Shown: one piece after another, positions 10,711 to 22,072 of the stretch
How positions within the stretch are numbered: the first letter of the stretch is position 1
Layout: the number at the start of each line of letters is the position of its first letter
From: Posidonia oceanica
Lineage: Eukaryota > Streptophyta > Magnoliopsida > Alismatales > Posidoniaceae
NCBI GenBank assembly: GCA_037176725.1
Contig: JAZBRS010000037.1
Location: 12,542,001 to 12,606,000, forward strand
Direction of reading: 5' to 3'
DNA: 64,000 nucleotides
Translations under genes and position numbers: made by a program
The notes under the pieces: model-generated
Seen by the model: only the letters and a program-made list of their open reading frames with translations
Databases searched by the model: none
What the model was told of the DNA's origin: nothing

Positions 10711-10728
10711 TCCCCAGCAGAGTCGCCA
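10711..10728 (-). other. Element A primer-binding site
   Basis: On the minus strand this reads TGGCGACTCTGCTGGGGA, one base after the LTR end (10730). It is identical to the site of D (51982-51999). Ogre/Tat elements usually prime from tRNA-Arg; I infer the same here but did not check the tRNA end. Confidence 0.85.
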
Positions 10729-11329
10729 CTGTAGCGATCCCGATCGGAATCAGGCTCGCTATATAGCGGCGATTGAGATCCGAGGAAGAGGCTCAACTCG
10801 AAAACACTTGAAATCGAGGAGAAAAAGGAAAGATAAGACAAATCAGAGTCGCCACCACGTCTATTAACGGAAGACGAGGAGAACCGGGGTAATGCGTGAA
10901 TTAACGCGCAAAACCGAGTAATAAATGCAAAGCAAAGCAATGCAAAGGAAAACAAATGCAAACAAATGCAAATGAGATGACTCTAGCCTAGGATAAGGGC
11001 AGTACGGTCATTGCGGGCCAAAAGACAGGGTAAGGACTCCTGTTACGTGCGGGGAAGGTGTTAGGCACCCCCGACACGCCCGAAAATCGGTCTTTCTAGG
11101 CTTACGCTCGCATACGCAGAAAAATGCAGGATTGAATGCCTATGTGCCTATAAATGCCTGGATGAATGCTCAAGGTGTGCTCTAAGTGGGAAGAAACAAA
11201 GCGAGGAAGTAAACGTGCTCTCTAAGCGCTCAGCTACGCTGTCTGTGTTCCGAACCAGGCGAAACCTAGCTCGTGAGAACTCCAGGCAGTAAGCATCACA
11301 GCCCTATATGCAAATGCAAGCGAGAAAAC

Positions 11330-11690
11330 AAAACAGCGAGAAAACCATGCAATGCGATCGACATGCAAGGGAAAACGGCGCAAAACACGCAAAACGAGGC
11401 GAGAAATGAGCAACGCACGCAAAACGATGCAAAAGAGCGAAAACGGCACGCAAAACGAGCAGAAAACAAGGCAGCACGCAAAACGAGACAAGAGAGCAGG
11501 AAGGCACGCAAAACAGGACGAGAAAACAGAATGGCATGCAAAACGGAGCGAAAGAATAAAACCGGCACGCAAAACAGGCGAGAAAGCAAGGCGGCGCGCA
11601 AAACAAGGCAAGAAAACAGGAGGACACGCAAAACGGTGCCAAAACGAGAGCGGGCACGCGGAACGGTGCCAAAACATCGAAGCAAAAACC
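11330..11690 (-). repeat. Imperfect ~30-bp tandem array inside LTR A
   Basis: About a dozen degenerate units centred on GCACGCAAAACGA (plus strand), separated by purine-rich stretches. The same array sits at 51030-51370 in LTR D and, shorter, at 56820-57070 in LTR E, so copy number has changed since the LTRs diverged. The unit length keeps several frames open, which creates spurious open frames rich in Arg/Phe/Cys or Lys/Arg. Confidence 0.8.
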
Positions 11691-13407
11691 TCGGAAAAAA
11701 CATGCAAATGCAAGAATGCAGAAAGAGATTAGAAGAGGCCAAAGGGGAGTCAAAACAACGTGTGTGTAAGAACAGACGTCGTTTAGGACCACTCAGAGTA
11801 GGTGTGAAGACCTACGGAGGGGAGAGGGGGCAAACGGAGGGATTACCACCTCTTTGCGACTGTTTCCCGCTAAACCGTTCCACGGTGTGTCTCGCATGCT
11901 GCCCAAAGCTCGCGATGCGATCGGATCGTGGCAAAGGGGGAAGAAAGTCACATAAAGTGGCGAATCCAGGGAGAACGCAACACAAAACACACGGGGAAAT
12001 GCGAAACGAGGATTTGAATAGACAAGCAGAAAGGGGAAGTCCTATTCTACATGCTCAAAGAGACAGAAAGCGAAAACAAGGAAAGCTGTGCAAGTGGCAT
12101 GCAAATGCAATGCAAGGGTTCAGGGGGACATACCTGGAAATCCGGGAGCCTGATCTGAAATCTGTCTGGTCCATGCTGAAGAGCGCCTCGCTGCGGTCGC
12201 CTGGGCAGCTTACTTGAGAAGATCCAACGGCCGGATCAGAAGATATCGCAGCTCCAAGGCAGAAGGGCCAGAACAGGGGAGAAGAACAGATCTAAGTGTT
12301 CAGGAGATCCTAGGGATGTGCAAAAGGCCCTCCCAAGTGAAAGGGAGCTAAAAGTGCTTAGTGTGTGCAAGAAAATGCTAGAATGCAAGACTAAATGAAT
12401 GCAGGATGCATGCAAAGCAAGAAAAGGCAAGGAGAAGAAACTGGGAAAAACCAGGATTTCAGAAGGCATTTTGAAAAAGAAAGGGGCTAAAAATGCAAAT
12501 TTCCCAGAAAACAGGGGTCTACAGGAAAGGATTTCGAAAACAGGAGAGGGCAGAGGTCTATTTTGCAAAAAACTAGGCTCAGAAAGGTGTTTTGAAAAGA
12601 GGGTGTGCTTTGAAAGAGGTTTTAAAAGCAGAAATGGATCAGAAAGCAATTTCAAGAAAACTAGGGTCTAAAATGCAAATTTTCCAGAAAACAGGGTTCC
12701 AGGGAGTCTGGGAATACTAGTGGAGGGTCTGCATGGAATTTGGCAAACATAGGAGCTAGAATACAAACTAGGGGCAAAATGGTCTTTTCACATGATTTTT
12801 TAAAAAGGTACAGGGACCTATGTGTGATTTTGAAATCATGCAGGGGCTGAAAATGCAATTTAGTATGGAAAACATGCTCTGAAAAATAAAGGACAGGACC
12901 ACAGTGCAATTTTTAAAAAGATCAGGGTCAAAAATGCAATGCAATAAGCTAAAAATGCATGCAAGAATTACTGTCCATTTAAAATGGACCTAAATGCAAA
13001 TATGCAAAAGCAGAAGGTTGAAAATGCAATGCAGTATGCAAAATAAGAAGATAAGCCCTAAGTTCTACAGTGCAATGGGTCTACATGCAAAAACAGTAAA
13101 TTACAGGGGGCTGAAATGCAATATTATAAGGTAAACTTCATGCGTTAAATTTAAATAATCTACTGCAGGACCTATATGCAATAAATGAAAGCAGAGAGGC
13201 TAAACTCAAACTTTTGATAACTAAAAGGCACAGTGACAGGACTGAAAAGCGAATACTGAAAAACATAAATAAAAGCTGCAATTTGGCATAGTTTTTAATT
13301 GAAAACTAAGCAGAATAAATGGCAGGAGGACTGAAACGCAAAAACTAAAAAACTTAAGGCAGATATGCAATATTTATATCTAAAACTATACTAAGAAAAA
13401 TAAATGC

Positions 13408-13440
13408 ACAGTGCTGATCGTCGACGGCGACGAGCACTGT
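13408..13440 (-). other. Conserved ACAGTG...CACTGT hairpin in LTR A
   Basis: The outer arms ACAGTGCT and AGCACTGT pair perfectly, enclosing TCG/CGA inner arms. LTR D (49165-49197) and LTR E (58810-58841) hold the same outer arms, and E has different but self-complementary inner arms (ATGGCC/GGCCAT). The hairpin marks the edge of the GC-rich block. Confidence 0.6.
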
Positions 13441-14984
13441 AGCATAAAGCTTCCAGAGCTCGTGGCCGCCGACAGGGGAGGCTGAGGATGCGCGGGACTG
13501 GCGGAGGACGTGGCCGGCGACTGTCTGGAGCTCTGAGAACCGTCGGGAGACCTTTCTGCTGGTCGGAGCGTCCGGAGGAACAGCAGCCGGCGCCGGAGAA
13601 GGAGAACTGTCCGGCGAACTGCAACTGCGTCTGGGACGCCGGGAACTCAGTTCTGACTGGCGGAGAAGCAGCAGGAGGAGGAGAGAGAGAGAGGGGAAGC
13701 GAGAAGTACCTGCGGTGGCGCCTGGTGCGTCCCCCCGACCTCAGCAGTGTCGGAGGTGGCCGGTGGAGGTCGTCCGGTCGCTGCAAGCGTCGCCGGCTGC
13801 TTGCGAGGATTGGGATCACCTCAGAGCAACCCTCCGGAGTTTCCTGGATGGTTGGACGGCTGCTGCGAAGACTGGAGGAAGATCCGGCTGATCGTGGGTT
13901 CACTGAGGCAGCCGGAGGTCGGGGGAGTTGTTCGCTGCACGTCGGATCCGGTGGAGTCTTCCGGGAGGTTGCTGGAGGTCTGGGGAGGAGTTCTGGGCGG
14001 TCGAATTGGGTTTCTGGAGAGCGTAGGTGGAGATTGAAGGTTGGGTCGATTTCTGGTCCGAAGATGGTCCAGGTGTTTGAAGTGGAGTTTAAGGTCTGTG
14101 GTGGATGGTTTGGTTTGCTGTCGGAGGCTCTGGAAAGGTGGATGTCTGGTGGATTTCTGGGTGGAGTTTGGAAGGAAGCAGCGGGCTGTGGTGAGGGGAA
14201 TTGTCTGGTGGGTTGTGTTGGGTTGCGGTTGGCTTCAGGTGGTGTTTCTGGGCAGGTTAGGTGGTGGAATGGCTGGGGAACGATGCTGGGAAATGACTGG
14301 GTTTCTGGGTGAACTTGGGAGAAGGATGAAGGCCAGGAAGGGTGTTGGTTTATTGGAAAAGAAGGGGGAGAGTCTGCTGAGTTTTGAGGAAGGAATGGGA
14401 GAGGTTTCAGGAGGGGACTGCTCTGGGATTGGGTGGCCTCTCCGGGATGCACTGGACTCTCGAACTCTCTTCTGCTCTCTTCTGAACTGGAAGGATGAAA
14501 AGGAAGAAGGGAGAACGGGTCGCACAGGTGGGGAAGAAGTGAAATTCTGGTCTGATAACTCTCAGGTGGCTTGCTCTCTCTAACTACTCGCACCGATGGT
14601 CGCTCCTCTCTCTCCGATCCCCCCCGAAATTGAAGGAAGAAAGGGCTTATATCAGGAGGAGCTGCTGCTGGCGCGCTGCTGAATTCAAACTCACCGGCGG
14701 CACTACAGCAAACGCGATGGATGTCGGCGAGTCGACCGGCATTCAAAGCCTCCGGAAAAGGCGCTGAGAGATGAGAGAGCGGCGGGCTGCTGTTGCATGA
14801 TCTGATGGAGAGGGAGCTTCGAATTTAAACCGGAGGAGGGAAGACTATTGGCAGCAGCTCGCGGGAAGAAAGAAAAGCCGGTGGAAGCACGAGGAAGAAG
14901 AAGGAGGAGAAGGAAGCGGGCCGGACTGCTGCGGGTCGAGAAAAAAGAAAGAAAAGAAGAAACGGGCCGGATTGAGTCCAGTAA

Positions 14985-15020
14985 GGAAAGAAAGAAAGAA
15001 AGAAAGAAAGAAGGAAGAAA
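14985..15020 (-). repeat. GAAA microsatellite in LTR A
   Basis: A run of GAAA units, slightly impure, in the AT-rich half of the LTR. LTR E has it at 60568-60606; LTR D has only a degenerate remnant near 47560-47595. Confidence 0.85.
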
Positions 15021-16549
15021 GAAAGAGAGGGTAGAATGGGGAAATCAAATAGGTAAAAATAAACTAAAAATAAGTAAAAATATTAGAAGAGTTTTGCTGT
15101 AGATTAGGATTTTAATTAAGATTTTTAATGGTCATTTTGAGTTGATTAATGTGTTTTGGGCTCGATTAGGGTTTTAGGATTTTGGTTTTGTTTTTAATTG
15201 GTTTTTACTTGATTAAATGTTTGTTAAACCTTTTTTAAATTGTTTTAAAAATTGTATTTCCCTTGTTGGACATTTAGGATACTGATTAGGATTTTTTAGG
15301 ATTTATTTCGTATTAATTAGGGTTGGTTTTAGGTTCTTAAGCTTTAGTCTTTTTAGGGTTTTTTCCTTCTTAAATCTTTTAAGTTGTGTTTTGATTTTTA
15401 TTTTGTTGATTTTTCTTGAAGTTTTTAGTTGGATTTTTCTGGTTTGATAGGGTGTTTTTTAGGTCTTTCAGATGTGTTTTTCTTTTCTTTTTTAATTAAG
15501 TTTTTAACTTGTTTTTCTTATGTTTATTAGGTTAAGTCTTTTGCCTTCTTTAATTATTTGTTTTAATGTTTGATTTTTAATTCTTCTTTTTAGGGTTTGT
15601 TTTTTTTTAATTCTTTTAGTGGGGTTTTTACTTTTGCTGGGTTTAGATCTCATTTTAGTTTTTTCCTTGATTTTTCAGTGTTTTCTTTTGATTTGTTTTG
15701 CATTTTTTAGTTTGCATGTTTAGTTTTCTTTTTAGCTTGTTTTAGTTAAGTTTAAGTTCTTAATTGCTTGTTTAATGTTTTTTAATTGTTTTCTTAGGAT
15801 TCTGATTTGCTCCTTTTATGTTTTGAGGTTTTGCAGATTTTTGTGGGTTTTTGTGGATTTTTGCAAGAGGGGGAAAAGGAAAAGAGAAGGAGGAAAGAAA
15901 TGGAAAAAAGAGGGAGATAAAAAGGGAAAAGATAGGTTGGAGGAAAACGATTTTTAAAAATTCAGAAAAAGTGTTAAAAATAAAGTAAAAATAGGGATAA
16001 GATAGAGGAAGGATAGAAGCACAGAGGGGGCCCACAGCCAGACCAGAAAAAGGATAAGAAAGGGATGAAAAGAGAGATGATAATCAGGAGAGAGAGAGGA
16101 GAGAGAAAATGATAATCCCGGAGAGAGAAAAGGATAATTTGGGTGAAAGAGGGTCTTAATGGTCTTGGAATAGGGTGAGAATTGGTGAGTGGGTAGTCTA
16201 GGATTTGAAGTCTTGGGTCTGAAGTTTTGGTTTGATTCTAAGGGGTTTTGGAGGGGTTTCAAGGTGTAGAAGAAGGGTAGTTTCTCCTAAGTTTTCTAGG
16301 GTTTTTGGGAATGGGTCAGGTTTGGAAATTCCTAGGTTTTTGGGTAGGTTTGTTGAGTGGATAGTGGTAGGTTTTCCTATGGATTTTGGTTAGGTTTTGA
16401 GGTCGGGAAGGGGGGTAAAGGTTTAGGTCAAGACAGGCTATTTTTGAAGGGTAGAGAGGAGGATTAGGGTTAGGGTTTGGTTGGGGCTTGATCCAGCAAT
16501 CACCAAGAGGGCTCCAAGGGTCCGGGCCTGCCAAGATGGGGTGTCAACA

Positions 16550-16909
16550 GTATCGGGGGTGCCTAACACCTTCCCTGTGCGTAACAGGAGTCCTTGCCCT
16601 TTCTCATGGCCCGCAATGACCATATTGCCCTTATCCTAGGCACGAGCTACATTTGCATAGCATTTGCATTCTTTTTTCTTTCTTTTTTTGGATGATTTCT
16701 CATGTTTTCCCCAGTTTTCCTTGTCTCCTAATTTAATAGACATGGTGGCGACTCTGATTTAGTATTATCTTTATTTTTTCCTCTTTTTCCAGCGTTTCCG
16801 AGTAGAGTATCCCTCCTCGGGTCCAACCGCTAACAGTGAACCTAATTCCGATCGGTGCACGCGAGCTCTAGCGTCGTGCATGGACGATCCGAATTTTGGG
16901 GTTACTACA
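16550..16909 (+). repeat. 3' part of the element B 5' LTR
   Basis: It starts within the conserved U5 block (GGGGGTGCCTAACACC) because element A is inserted just upstream, and ends GGGGTTACTACA before the PBS. It carries the internal GTGGCGACTCTG motif (16745-16756) common to all LTRs here. Its last 100 bp resemble the end of the C 3' LTR (CGGTGCAYGCGAGCTCTRGC) more than LTR D. Confidence 0.82.
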
Positions 16910-16910
16910 T

Positions 16911-16928
16911 TGGTGACTCCGCTAGGGA
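16911..16928 (+). other. Element B primer-binding site
   Basis: TGGTGACTCCGCTAGGGA begins two bases after the LTR end. It differs from the A/D site by a few transitions. Confidence 0.8.
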
Positions 16929-18066
16929 TTCTAGACTCTGGTTTTCGTTTTGGCTTTCTTGCTGCTTGGATTTTGCATCTTTTGCTTGCCTTGCTTGTTT
17001 ACATGCTTTTTGCTTGCTCTGCCTTTACATGCTCTACTGCTTGCTTGTCTTTACTTACTTTATTTGCTTGTGTGGCTCTATTTCTCGCATTACATGTCTA
17101 AATAATTGCTTGGCACAATAATACATGCTTTTTGGGTGATGAATGCTTTATTTTACACACTTGCTATGCCACCACACATGCACATGCCATACATACTTGC
17201 CTTTTGATATGGTAAGTGTTTTCCTTTCACAATCATGTCCACAAACACTTGCACATACCATGCACATGCTTTTTGCCTTGTTGTGTGATTGATTGCATGC
17301 CATGATTTCCTGTTTCTCTCCCATTCATGCTTATGCCATGCCTAGGATAGTAGAAACATGCTTGCTCTCCTTTGCTTAACCTAAAAGCTACAATAAAGCC
17401 AAGCAATAACATCTAAGCACAACTAGAGCCAATAACTTGCAATTTTCCTCCCTTTGGTTAAATAAAACGCAAGTAAAACACTTTAAAGCATATTCGCATG
17501 TTTGATCATTCTAGAAAGCATGCATTCTTCTCATTTGAGTCCACCCACAGTCTACGAAGGACAGTCCCGGCCTCTTGCCCTACTGCTTTGGCATGGCGCA
17601 AGTCAGTCAGTCTGTCTCCCCTTGTCAGGGGTCGTGTCGGTGCTAGTGGAGGGTACCACCCATGCTTCGGCAGGGTCGAGGCCACCAACGCACCACCCCG
17701 TTACTGCATGAGCTCTGGCTAGGATTCAGACGAGGACCCACTCTTTTCTGACCTAGAGTCAACAAACCCACTACCCATGAGTGCGTCCTAGTAGGTCAAT
17801 TACTCAGGACATGCGTGGTGAGAGAGTGCATATTAGGGTAGTCATCTACATGCGTGCCATTCATGCTACCTCTAATAAATCTTTTTTGCATCCAACTTCT
17901 AACACCTTTATTGTTTTTGCAGGTAGGTGTGGGATCCGCTGCCAGGACCCTGAGCATCCCTCCTCTCTGTCTTTGAGCTATTCGTCGGTTCCGACAGTAG
18001 CTCTCCCTTTAGGTCTCGCATCCTTGCTTTCGTCGCAGCCTTTCTCTCACTCGCTCTCAGTCAGCG
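16929..18066 (+). other. Element B 5' leader
   Basis: No gene is supported. The first 500 bases are pyrimidine/TTGC-rich and resemble the C and D leaders (for example the CATGCTTTTTGGRTG segment). The conserved leader block lies at about 17515-17735. A second region (17926-18066) aligns with the sequence just upstream of MAQ in C and D. Confidence 0.7.
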
Positions 18067-18843
18067 ATGGCCTAGTTTGCTAGTAAGCCTCTATTTACTC
18101 TTGCCTTGGAGGTGGTTACCGCTTCGGTCCCACCGACTCTCGCTTCCACTCCCTCTGTGCCCCTTGTGAGACCTGGATTCCATCCTTTGGTGTCTAGGCA
18201 CCCTAGTATGTAGCAGGGCATTGGCAGACTTACGCCCCTCTAGATCCGGTCACCGAGTCCATCTCAATGACCACCCCTCACGCTCAGGAGGTGCCTCTGA
18301 CCCCTCTGTCCCAGGGCTATGTTGTTATTGACATCCCATCTGTTGCGGCGACCTTTGCCATAGGTTCCTGACCTCTTGAATCTGGTCCCTCGTCGGCACT
18401 GCAACTCAGCATTCCCACCGACGGGACGCTAGACATGCAGTACCAGCACCTGATGGAGACTGCCTAGAGACTGCAAGGCATGGCTCTATCAGTTCGCCCC
18501 TCTTGCATTCCTGTTGCCCCTGAGGTTCCTCCACGGCCTACTCCTGCATACATGCACTCCCGCCTAGACCATCGCCCCAGCTACTCACTGCTCCGGCAAT
18601 GGGGGCACAGCTTCTGCCTCCTGCATCTGCACAACACTATGCACTGCATGCAACTCCATTTCCTGGTGATCAATCCTTTGGGCTGGTTGGATCACAATAC
18701 CCCATAGGCCTGCTGCCTAGCACCGTGCCTACGCAGCAACTGTCGCTCCAACGCTCTGCACCACCCATTGCATAGCATATTATCCATCTACCCCCTTGCA
18801 TCAGTTTCCTACCCCAGCATACATTCTTTTCTGCACTGCACCC
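18067..18843 (+). pseudogene. Element B gag, N-terminal part (decayed)
   Basis: The start aligns with the conserved MAQ of A, C and D, but codon 3 is TAG (18073-18075) in place of CAG. The following sequence aligns with the Pro-rich N-terminal half of Gag (for example the block around 18430-18540 matching QYQHLMELAQRLQGMALSV) but shifts frame several times. It ends where element C is inserted; the reading resumes at 40855. It is non-functional. Confidence 0.8.
18839..18843. repeat. Target-site duplication, left copy (element C)
   Basis: CACCC directly before the C 5' LTR; the right copy, CACCT at 40850-40854, follows the C 3' LTR. One mismatch is consistent with age. Confidence 0.8.
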
Positions 18844-21800
18844 TCTTGACACCCCATTTTGACTGCTTGGAAGATGGTCGACCTCTCTGGAAAGCTTGCT
18901 TGGACTCTGGGATGGCTCTCCTTTTTCAAATTAACTAATTTTGACCTAAAAACCAAATCCCATTCCTAAACCAACCCTAAAACCCCACCTAAGCCCCAAA
19001 ATCATCACCCAAGCCTTTTACACCTTTTTAAAACTTTTTAAACCAAGGCCCAAGCCCATTTTAGACTTTGGCCTCTTGGGCGTGTTGGACACGAGCACGA
19101 GCTGCGTCCAACGTTGGACGCACTCTGCACTAGCGTCCAACGTTGGACACGCTCTGCACTAGTGTCCAATGTCTCGGGAGGTGCAGCAGTTGCTCCGCCA
19201 CCTCTGGCTCACCTCCCGTCCACTCCACTGCCTGCACACACTTACTACCGGTCTCCTCGGCCACTTACTCACCACTCCAAGCCATCCACTAGCTGCCAAG
19301 GCCGAGTAACTGCCCTGCCAAGCCATCTCCTCCACCCCAGCGTGACCTCTGCTCTCTCTGCGGTCACTGACTTTGGCCGCCTCCACCTGCCACCACCAAG
19401 ACTTGCTCGCCCTTCTGACAAGCCCCATGCCTTCGCTTGACATCCCTCGTGGATTCCCCACTCACAGCAGCCCCTGCCACGCCTGCAATTGCTTGCTAAA
19501 TCAGTCCAAAGCCAGCCCAAAAGCCGTTGTCTTCTCTTCACACGAACCCATGAACCCAATCAGCAAAACCAGCAACTTCTCCCCCTTCCAGAACACACCA
19601 TAGCCCTCCCAGTGAGAATTGAGCAACACCAGAGCAAAGAGCAAACTCCCACGATCCCCCTGAGCATTCAGCAGTTTCTCCTGAGCCCCCAGCACGCCAA
19701 GCAAGCTCGCCGAGGTAGCCTAGCCGCCACTTTCCGTAACACCGGCCGCAAGCGCAAACACGCCTTTTGGGCCGCAACCAGGTAGGTTCTCACTTCCCTT
19801 AGCTAGTGCACACACGTAGTAGCATGATAGGATAGTTAGCACACATGCACGCCACCTTGGTTGGCCAGAATTGGCCTGGCCTCCAGCCGCGAGGTGGAGG
19901 AGATGGGTGGCCCGATCTGGCCATCCATTTCTAGCTCCGAACACATGGGCGTGTTCATCTTGTCCCCCTCTTGCTTCCTGGATCCTTAGGTTCTAGTTTT
20001 GGATCGATATTAGCATCGATTGGGCCAGAGGTTTGCTCGGCCTGTTGGATGCACCATCTGGTGCGTCCAACGTTGGACCTGCCCTGAGACAGCGTCCAAC
20101 GACCTGTAGTTCTATTTGCTTGCCATCCCCTTTTATTTTGCTTTTGTGATGCTTTAGCTTGCATGCTTAGCTGCTGTTTTGTTCTAGCATGTTCTCTTCA
20201 TGTTTCTAGATGCCATGCTAGGTTTGGATTCATGTTTCTTGCCCCTGTTTAGTCTGCTGTTCTTGGGTGTTGGACGCTGGAATGTAAGCGTCTAACATTG
20301 GCTGCTGTGCTTTCAGTGTCCAACGCCCCTGCATGCCTGCACTTGCTTTACTACTTTGAAGTTATGCTTATTTTATGATATGCGTTCAATCCATGTTGCA
20401 TGCCTCCAGTTCACCTATTTGCAGTAGCTTACATGCATGCTTAGTGGCTTTCTTCTGAGCTTAATTATTTTTGCAACTTGATCTGCTATCTGTCTGTGTT
20501 GGACGCTGGGGGCTTCAGCGTCCTACGTTGGACGTTGCTGCTACCAACGTCTTACGTCGCTGCTCAGTTACTCTTGTTTTAAGTGCTTGCATGATACTAT
20601 GATCTCTTTGTTTGCATGATCTCTACGCTTGTATGCTTGCTTAGCCTTCATAGCAATTGCTCCTCAACTTTTATAGTCTATATCCAAATTTTATGCAGGG
20701 TTGTTGTTTGATTGTGCCTCCCAATGTGTTGTACACTGCTGTTCCTCGCGTCCAATGTTGGACGCAGGTCTAGCTCGCGTCCAACGCTCTAGTTGAGCTT
20801 TATTCCTTGCATGCGTTGCAAATGCTGTTTTTCTTGGATTTTTCATATCCTATGCTTACATGTTTAGCCTATGCCTGCTTACAGTAGCCTAAATGCATGC
20901 TTACATATTTTGTTCATCATTTGTTTGCTGATTTGCTATGCTGTCCTTTGGCTTGTGTTGGACGCTAGTCTCTTTGGCGTCTAACGTTGGACGCCATGCC
21001 ATCGGGCGTCCAACGCCCTACTTGTTTAAATGCTGATCTTTGCTTGCATCCTGTTCTAAGCTTGTCTCTGTTTTGCTGTCCTGATTGCTCTACATGTCAT
21101 GCACCCATTCTACTGCATCTCTGCATCTGCATCACATTCATATAGCTAGAATGCATCAACTTTTTAAAACTGCATGCTGTTTGCCTCTAGCTGGTGTTGG
21201 ACACCAGCAATGCCAGCGTCCTACGTTGGGTGCAGAAGTTGCTGCGTCCAACGCTTGCAGTTGGCTGAACTTGATTTTGAAATGTCGATTTTGCTTTGCT
21301 TGTCGTTTTCTGCATTTTACTGCTTCTTAGACATGCTGTAACACCTGTGCACACTACCTGCCACACTATTTTGGTTTTGCACCTTGCCTTGCATGCTTTC
21401 CCATGGTTTTCGCCTCGGACCCGCTTTTGCTTTATCCCTTGCGTGTCGCTTGCATTGCATGGTTTTCCTCGCCATTTTGTTTTATCGCCTGCATTCGCAT
21501 TTAGGGTAGTGATGCTTACTGCTTGGAGTTCTTACAAACCAAGGTTCACCCGGTTCGGAACACTGGCAGCGCTGCTGAGCGCATAGACAGCACGTTTAAT
21601 TTCCATACGTGGCATTCTAAGCACTTAGGCATTTAAAGCATCAGGCATGCATTGCACCTGTCGCCTATGGGCGTATAGCAAAGGCAAGCGATTGTCGATA
21701 TCGGGCATATGCGAGCGAGTTAGCCTAGAAAGACCGACTTCTCGGGCGTGTCGGAGGTGCCTAACACCTTCCCCGCACGTTACAGGAGTCCTTACCATTT

Positions 21801-22058
21801 CTCTGGCCCGTAGTGACCATTTTGCCCTCGTCTTTGGCACGAGTCATCCATTTTTGCCTAGCATTGCATCTATTTGTTTGTTTTCTATGCTTTTCCTTGT
21901 CTTCCCCATAATAGACTAGGTGGTGACTCCCTTTTCCCTTTTCTTTCTTTTTCCCTTTGCCTTTTTGCCTCTATTTTCGGTGTTTTGAGTCGAGTTTCCT
22001 CCTCGGATTACCAGCTAATAGTGAACTTGATTTCCAATCAGTGCACGCAAGCTCTGGC
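18844..22058 (+). repeat. Element C 5' LTR
   Basis: It begins TCTTGACACC, where the 3' copy has TGTTGACACC, and is truncated at its 3' end: it stops at GAGCTCTGGC-equivalent sequence (22051-22058), lacking about 40 terminal bases present in the 3' LTR (40811-40849) as well as the first PBS bases. It carries many copies of the palindrome GCGTCCAACGTTGGACGC or half-sites (19104-19150, 20063-20078, 20263, 20497, 20748-20765, 20956, 21196). Relative to the 3' copy it has an extra repeat near 19104 and extra sequence near 20295. Confidence 0.92.
19104..19150. repeat. Paired 18-bp palindromes in LTR C
   Basis: 19104-19121 is a perfect palindrome, GCGTCCAACGTTGGACGC; 19133-19150 repeats it with one change. 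The 3' LTR has only a shortened version here (near 37911-37945), so one copy set differs by expansion or contraction. Confidence 0.85.
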
Positions 22059-22072
22059 AACTCCACTAGGGA
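22059..22072 (+). other. Element C primer-binding site remnant
   Basis: AACTCCACTAGGGA corresponds to the last two thirds of TGGTGACTCCGCTAGGGA. The first bases were lost with the end of the 5' LTR, so priming from this copy should fail. Confidence 0.75.

Larger units (their letters stand above)
1..16549 (-). mobile_element. Element A: Tat/Ogre-like Ty3 retrotransposon, 3' end off window
   Basis: The element reads right to left: 5' LTR (16549 to 10730), primer-binding site, 1.3-kb leader, one gag-pol reading frame (9396 to 619) and the start of the 3' non-coding region, which leaves the window at base 1. It is inserted in the LTR of element B: the B LTR resumes at 16550, and GTATC (16550-16554) is the expected 5-bp target duplication, whose partner lies off the left edge. 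LTR and gag match elements D and E closely, so the three form one family. Only two in-frame stops interrupt 2,926 codons, which makes A the best preserved and probably one of the younger insertions here. Confidence 0.93.
10730..16549 (-). repeat. Element A 5' LTR (5.8 kb)
   Basis: In element orientation it starts TGTTGACACC (at 16549) and ends GGATCGCTACA (at 10730), with TG...CA ends. It aligns along its length with LTR D (46025-51980) and LTR E (56212-62137). Internal landmarks in transcription order: a telomere-like GGTTAGGG-type stretch on the plus strand near 16463, GA-rich tracts, a GAAA microsatellite (14985-15020), a GC-rich block (about 13400-14750), a conserved hairpin (13408-13440), a periodic TCGTTTTGCG array (11330-11690), a conserved U5 block (11046-11098), and a PBS-like repeat (10844-10855). 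A 451-codon open frame crosses the GC-rich block but is judged non-coding. The LTR would supply promoter and polyadenylation signals. Confidence 0.93.

Noticed and set aside
11234..11792. Overlapping open frames rich in Arg/Phe/Cys or Lys/Arg in LTR A, also at 50938-51453 (D) and 56706-57181 (E)
   Set aside because: By-products of the ~30-bp TCGTTTTGCG array; several frames are open at once and lengths differ among LTR copies.
13391..14746. 451-codon frame in LTR A as a protein gene
   Set aside because: Not open over its length in D or E, low-complexity composition; kept only as a question in the findings.
16463..16480. Interstitial telomere or chromosome end
   Set aside because: Only two or three units at the same place in every LTR of the family, so it is part of the LTR.
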